Translations under genes and position numbers: made by a program | Assembly (NCBI GenBank): GCA_963969495.1 | Contig: OZ018318.1 | Location: 174,952,294 to 175,016,293, forward strand | Direction: 5' to 3' | Source of the DNA: Ceratothoa steindachneri | Taxonomy: Eukaryota > Arthropoda > Malacostraca > Isopoda > Cymothoidae | DNA length: 64,000 nucleotides | The notes under the pieces: model-generated | Seen by the model: the letters and a program-made list of their open reading frames with translations, nothing else | Told to the model about the DNA's origin: nothing | Database searches by the model: none | Shown: piece after piece, positions 57,716-64,000 of the stretch | Layout of the letters: each line of letters starts with the position of its first letter | How positions within the stretch are numbered: the first letter of the stretch is position 1

Positions 57716-59149
57716 TTTTTTAGAGTTTGTCCTTGTGAATACATATATTGTTTATTGTGAACTTTTTGGCAAAATTCCACTCCTTGATTTCAAATGGCAC
57801 CTAGCTAAAGGGCGAAAGTTCCAATAAAAAAGAGAGGTAGGCCAAACGACTAAAGAAAATGGTTCCCCACAAGCTAAAGCACTGAAGCACCACAAAACAA
57901 TCTTTCTCTTTTTCTAACGACAGTAGACTGAAAAACAGAGGAACACATTTACCTGAATTTGATAAATGACCCCCAAAATTTGTTTTTATGAATATCACCA
58001 TAATTGAATATAAACTACATGTAAAATTTCAGGATTATCACGTATTGTATTGAGATTGATTTTCACATTGTGTCCTGGCGGTACTTATAAGTTCATTTAT
58101 TCTTCTCTAATAAAAAATAGAAAAAACCTTCTTATTTTATGTTTCTTTTAATATATATCGCTTATTTTGTTTAAGATTAAATACCAAAAAACTGGATAGG
58201 GTGGAAAGTTTTAGAGATTCGTGATCATTAAGGACATAAATGATTAGAATTTTAAACATAATGACACATACTCTAGGTTAAAATAAAATAATCCATTATT
58301 TAATGTCGCATATCTTTAAACCTATAGCTTATAAGCATTGTTTAAGGTGATATTTGGACTAAGTGCACAAAAATACATAAGAATTAACTAATCTCTTTTA
58401 AGAAGCACACAAATTTTTAAAAATTGTTGACCAGTCTTACATATAAGAACAATTAATCTGTATTTTATAGTGATCAATAAACAGTTAACACCATTATTTA
58501 TAATTGAATTCATGTTTTACGGTTTTAAGATTATATATTTTACAACACAAATACTAATTCACTGCCGTCAAATCAAAAAATATGAAAAATCATACATACC
58601 TTCAAGCAAACTGAATTAGTCAGATCTTGAATTTGAAGCAAAACTAGTAGTTTAAACAACAAAAGGCGCTAATTACTCTTATATTATTGATTATTATCAA
58701 TGAACATTGAAGTATAGAAATTAACAGGCAAAAGTCATATTGGATCTAAAATATTCCATTTTGCAGTGTAAATCTTTCTAAAATGACTAAAACAGAGCTC
58801 TCAAATGACAAAAGAATTTACCTTACAGTAAAGAAAACAAAATCTTCAGTCAAAACTTCTCAATATTAATAAAAGAAATTGGTAGCGATAAAACCATTGA
58901 GAAAAGGCATATAAAATTCAAACTAATTCATTTATCTTCCAATGTAGAAGACAAAAACTTCTTCAGGACAAAAAGAGGACCTATATTTTTGAATATGGAA
59001 ATCCATAATGATCCTGAGAAGAGTATATTAATATATATTTCAAATTGTGCTTATTCCAGAAAATTTGGTACTAAGGCAAGACACAAAAGTGATAATATGC
59101 CAAAATAATTTTATAGTGATGATTAAGGAACAAGTGCAATGAAATACAA
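57716..59149. other. Intergenic, no gene seen
   Basis: AT-rich. The upstream part of the LINE may extend back into 58900-59150, but no reading frame is convincing there. Confidence 0.45.
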
Positions 59150-59560
59150 ATATGTCATTATAATTCCAGGAAAGATTACATTATGGGTGGTTATATTTAA
59201 ATAGAGTTTTAAGTGATCTAAAATCTTAGAAACAATGTATTGCAGCTTCCAAAAAAGGAAATAGGGTTCGCAGAATTATATCTAGTAATTGGAATTTAAA
59301 TCAAAAGATATCATTCTTCCTTTTATATAAAGAGCTGTCGAACAATTCTGGGCTCCAGATAGGCTAAAGGAAATTATCAGAGTAGAACGTGTCCAACGTC
59401 GAGAGACGAAATAAATTCATGAGATTAGAAATAAATGGTATGAAGAGAGACTGATGAATCTTAATTTACTTTGACTAAAAGAGCAGCATCCATGCGGCTA
59501 ACATATTGAAAGCCTAAATACAATATGTGCTGCACAATTTTTTCCTTCGATGCTTTATTA
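59150..59560 (+). pseudogene. LINE (non-LTR retrotransposon) RT C-terminus
   Basis: Blocks in order: YIMGGYI near 59176; QCIAASKKGNRV at ~59233-59270; IISSNWNLNQK; then, after a frameshift, EQFWAPDRLKEIIRVERVQR at ~59339-59400; EIRNKWYEERLMNLNL at ~59420-59465; LKEQHP. This is the C-terminal end of a LINE-type polymerase (thumb region and just beyond), with SKKGNRxLGxI and RxERVQRRxTK patterns. Stops and frameshifts are present, and the rest of the element is missing on the 5' side, as usual for truncated LINE insertions. It ends shortly before repeat A copy 2 (59601). The clade is not determined. Confidence 0.7.
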
Positions 59561-59600
59561 CGAAATGTGCAGGAAAATTTCGGTATCACAAATTATTCAG

Positions 59601-61039
59601 TGTAGGAGAATCGTCACCCACCCGTTCTCACTCAGTGGACACCAGAGATGTTAACCGCAAGAGCATCCGGCCAGGCAACTCGGGTCAAGCGCATAACCAC
59701 AGCGCCTCGCCACTCGTCACTATGAAATGCCTAAAGATTAAAATGCAAGAACTCAAGGTCACCTCAAGTAAGAAATTGGAGACACGTTTCTCTCAAGTTC
59801 GAAGGCTAACGAGGAGCTGATGTAAGAATTGGTCAGAAAAACCGTTTGGATTAAGGACCCTCTTGGGCCCGTCTCCAAGCCCTCCCTCCGTCCTCTTATC
59901 TCTACACCAATGGGGTGACGAGGTATAAATAAGAAACACTCAGGAAAATCGAGGTAGAAAACGTCAGTCTCCAAACTACGAAGTCCCCTGCAAGAGAGGC
60001 AGGGCTACCTACCTTAAGGGGCTAAGAAGCTGCTCATCCTCAAGCTAGTCCCTGGTTATCAAACCGAACGTTAAGTTAACTTGTTCAAGTTTAACCTACT
60101 CTCGTCAGAGAGACTCCTCATATCCTGGTGCATCTTAGACACCAGGGGTATTCCTCCTCCTTGAAGAATTAAGAAAAAAAGAAGAAAAGGCTCCCCCTCG
60201 AGCCCGTTACTCGGTGGCCACACCAAACTCATAAGTTAACTTGGTTGAGGAACCAAGTTCAACTAATTTTCGTCAGAGAAACCACTCTACGCTATACTTG
60301 CCCTTGAGGAAGGCTGGAACTAAGAAGAAGCTCATCCTCGAGCTAGTTCCTGGTTATCAAACCGACCTTTAAGTTAACTTATACAAGTTCAACTTATTCT
60401 CGTCAGAGAAACCTCCCTCCTTGATCCTCGCCCTTGAAGAAGACCCTCCCCGAGTTCAGTCTTCGCCCATGAGAAATTAAGTAACGAAAGAGGTAAACTA
60501 CCCCTCAAGCTCGTTACTCGGTGGTCACACCGAACTCCAAGTTACTTGTTATAAGATCGAAGTTCGACTTACTCTCGCCAGAAAGACCACGCCTACCTTG
60601 GTGACGCCTAAAGCACTGTGATTGTTCTCGGTTTTAAAAAACCCCTCCTGAATACCATGTGGACCCCCATTTGCTACCCTTGCCTAAAGTACCTCGTGAT
60701 CACGACCACCTCCATCTGGCCGGTCGGCACGCGTCTTGGAGGCAATAACATTCCTGAGGTATTTAAACTCTAGTAGAGTCAATAAGCCTAAATCTTGTAT
60801 ATTGAAGTGCGTAGCGAATCTAGCCAATATTAGAGGGGCAAGCTAATTAAAGTAATTATTGTGTATTATAATATTCGAAGTATTTCGGTGGTTAATGGTT
60901 AGTTTTTGTGTATTAAATTGTTCAAGTTAAAATATAAGTTTATTTTGGGAATTCTTGTGCGTTTCTCTATATCCTGAAGGTGTTTCCAATGGTCCTTTTT
61001 TAAAATAACAATATTAGCACTCTTATCACTCTAAGAACA
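59601..61039 (+). mobile_element. Repeat A copy 2 (LTR-like, non-coding)
   Basis: Aligns with 12064-13475. It starts TGTAGGAGAATCGTCAC, has caagagcatccggccaggc, aagaaattggagac, gaaggctaacgaggagctg, TATAAATA plus acgtcagtct, and repeated internal units with gttaactt, gttcaact, ctcgtcagagaaacc and ggtcacaccgaactc blocks. The tail has aatataagtttattttggga. An extra internal unit near 60300-60400 relative to copy 1 suggests unit number varies. No coding sequence. The right end is approximate. Confidence 0.65.
59923..59969 (+). promoter_or_regulatory. TATA box and initiator-like core in repeat A copy 2
   Basis: TATAAATA at 59923-59930 and TCAGTCT at 59963-59969. The flanking gacgagg and gaaaatcgaggtag and the 42-base offset are the same as in copy 1. 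Confidence 0.4.
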
Positions 61040-63944
<2,905 letters not shown>

Positions 63945-64000
63945 ACTTAAGAAAGCAGATGGGTTGCGCGTTGCCAGGCGTATACGTATTTTTAGGATAA

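Overview
The window is AT-rich eukaryotic DNA dominated by mobile-element remains, with no intact host gene that I can recognise. Long (TA)n tracts recur, the longest about 310 bp at the right end, and there is one 200-N assembly gap. The element repertoire (piggyBac, a Gmr1-like Ty3/gypsy element, a Penelope-like element, a mariner and a DD41D mariner relative, a LINE piece, and two copies of a Cys-rich multicopy gene family I associate with arthropods) plus a degenerate TTAGG-like tract suggests an arthropod, perhaps a crustacean. That assignment is inference; no host marker gene is present.

Layout. 0.6-2.3 kb: a ~120-bp repeat unit in direct, then inverted, orientation around a short PIF1/Helitron-type helicase remnant. 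3.40-7.41 kb: a piggyBac element with both ends and TTAA duplications, a decayed transposase, and a nested ~570-bp near-perfect palindrome. 8.17-9.28 kb: a solo-LTR-like block inside a (TA)n tract. 12.06-13.48, 59.60-61.04 and a split copy at 21.08-21.23 + 29.17-~29.98 kb: three copies of a GC-richer LTR-like repeat ('repeat A') with a conserved TATA/TCAGT core. 17.05-18.98 kb: an unassigned ~1.9-kb element with ~150-bp inverted ends. 21.23-29.17 kb: a full-length LTR retrotransposon on the minus strand, inserted in repeat A with a CACAT duplication; its order is gag-protease-integrase-RT-RNase H, the Gmr1-like arrangement. 31.1-31.9 kb: a Penelope-like 3' end with GIY-YIG remnants. 32.4-47.9 kb: mostly featureless AT-rich DNA with a few short duplications and the gap.

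47.95-49.93 and 53.97-56.14 kb: two diverged broken copies of one Cys-rich gene family. Residues in its central and C-terminal parts could form an RNase H-like DDE triad, so it may be an undescribed transposase-type family. Copy 2 was hit by an internally deleted mariner ten bases into its reading frame. 56.7-57.3 kb: a 5'-truncated DD41D mariner remnant. 59.15-59.56 kb: a LINE reverse-transcriptase C-terminus.

The genes do not form a pathway. The content is a record of layered insertions: the Gmr1-like element in repeat A, the palindrome in piggyBac, a mariner in the Cys-rich gene, and an LTR in a microsatellite. Boundaries come from reading the sequence by eye; identities are approximate.
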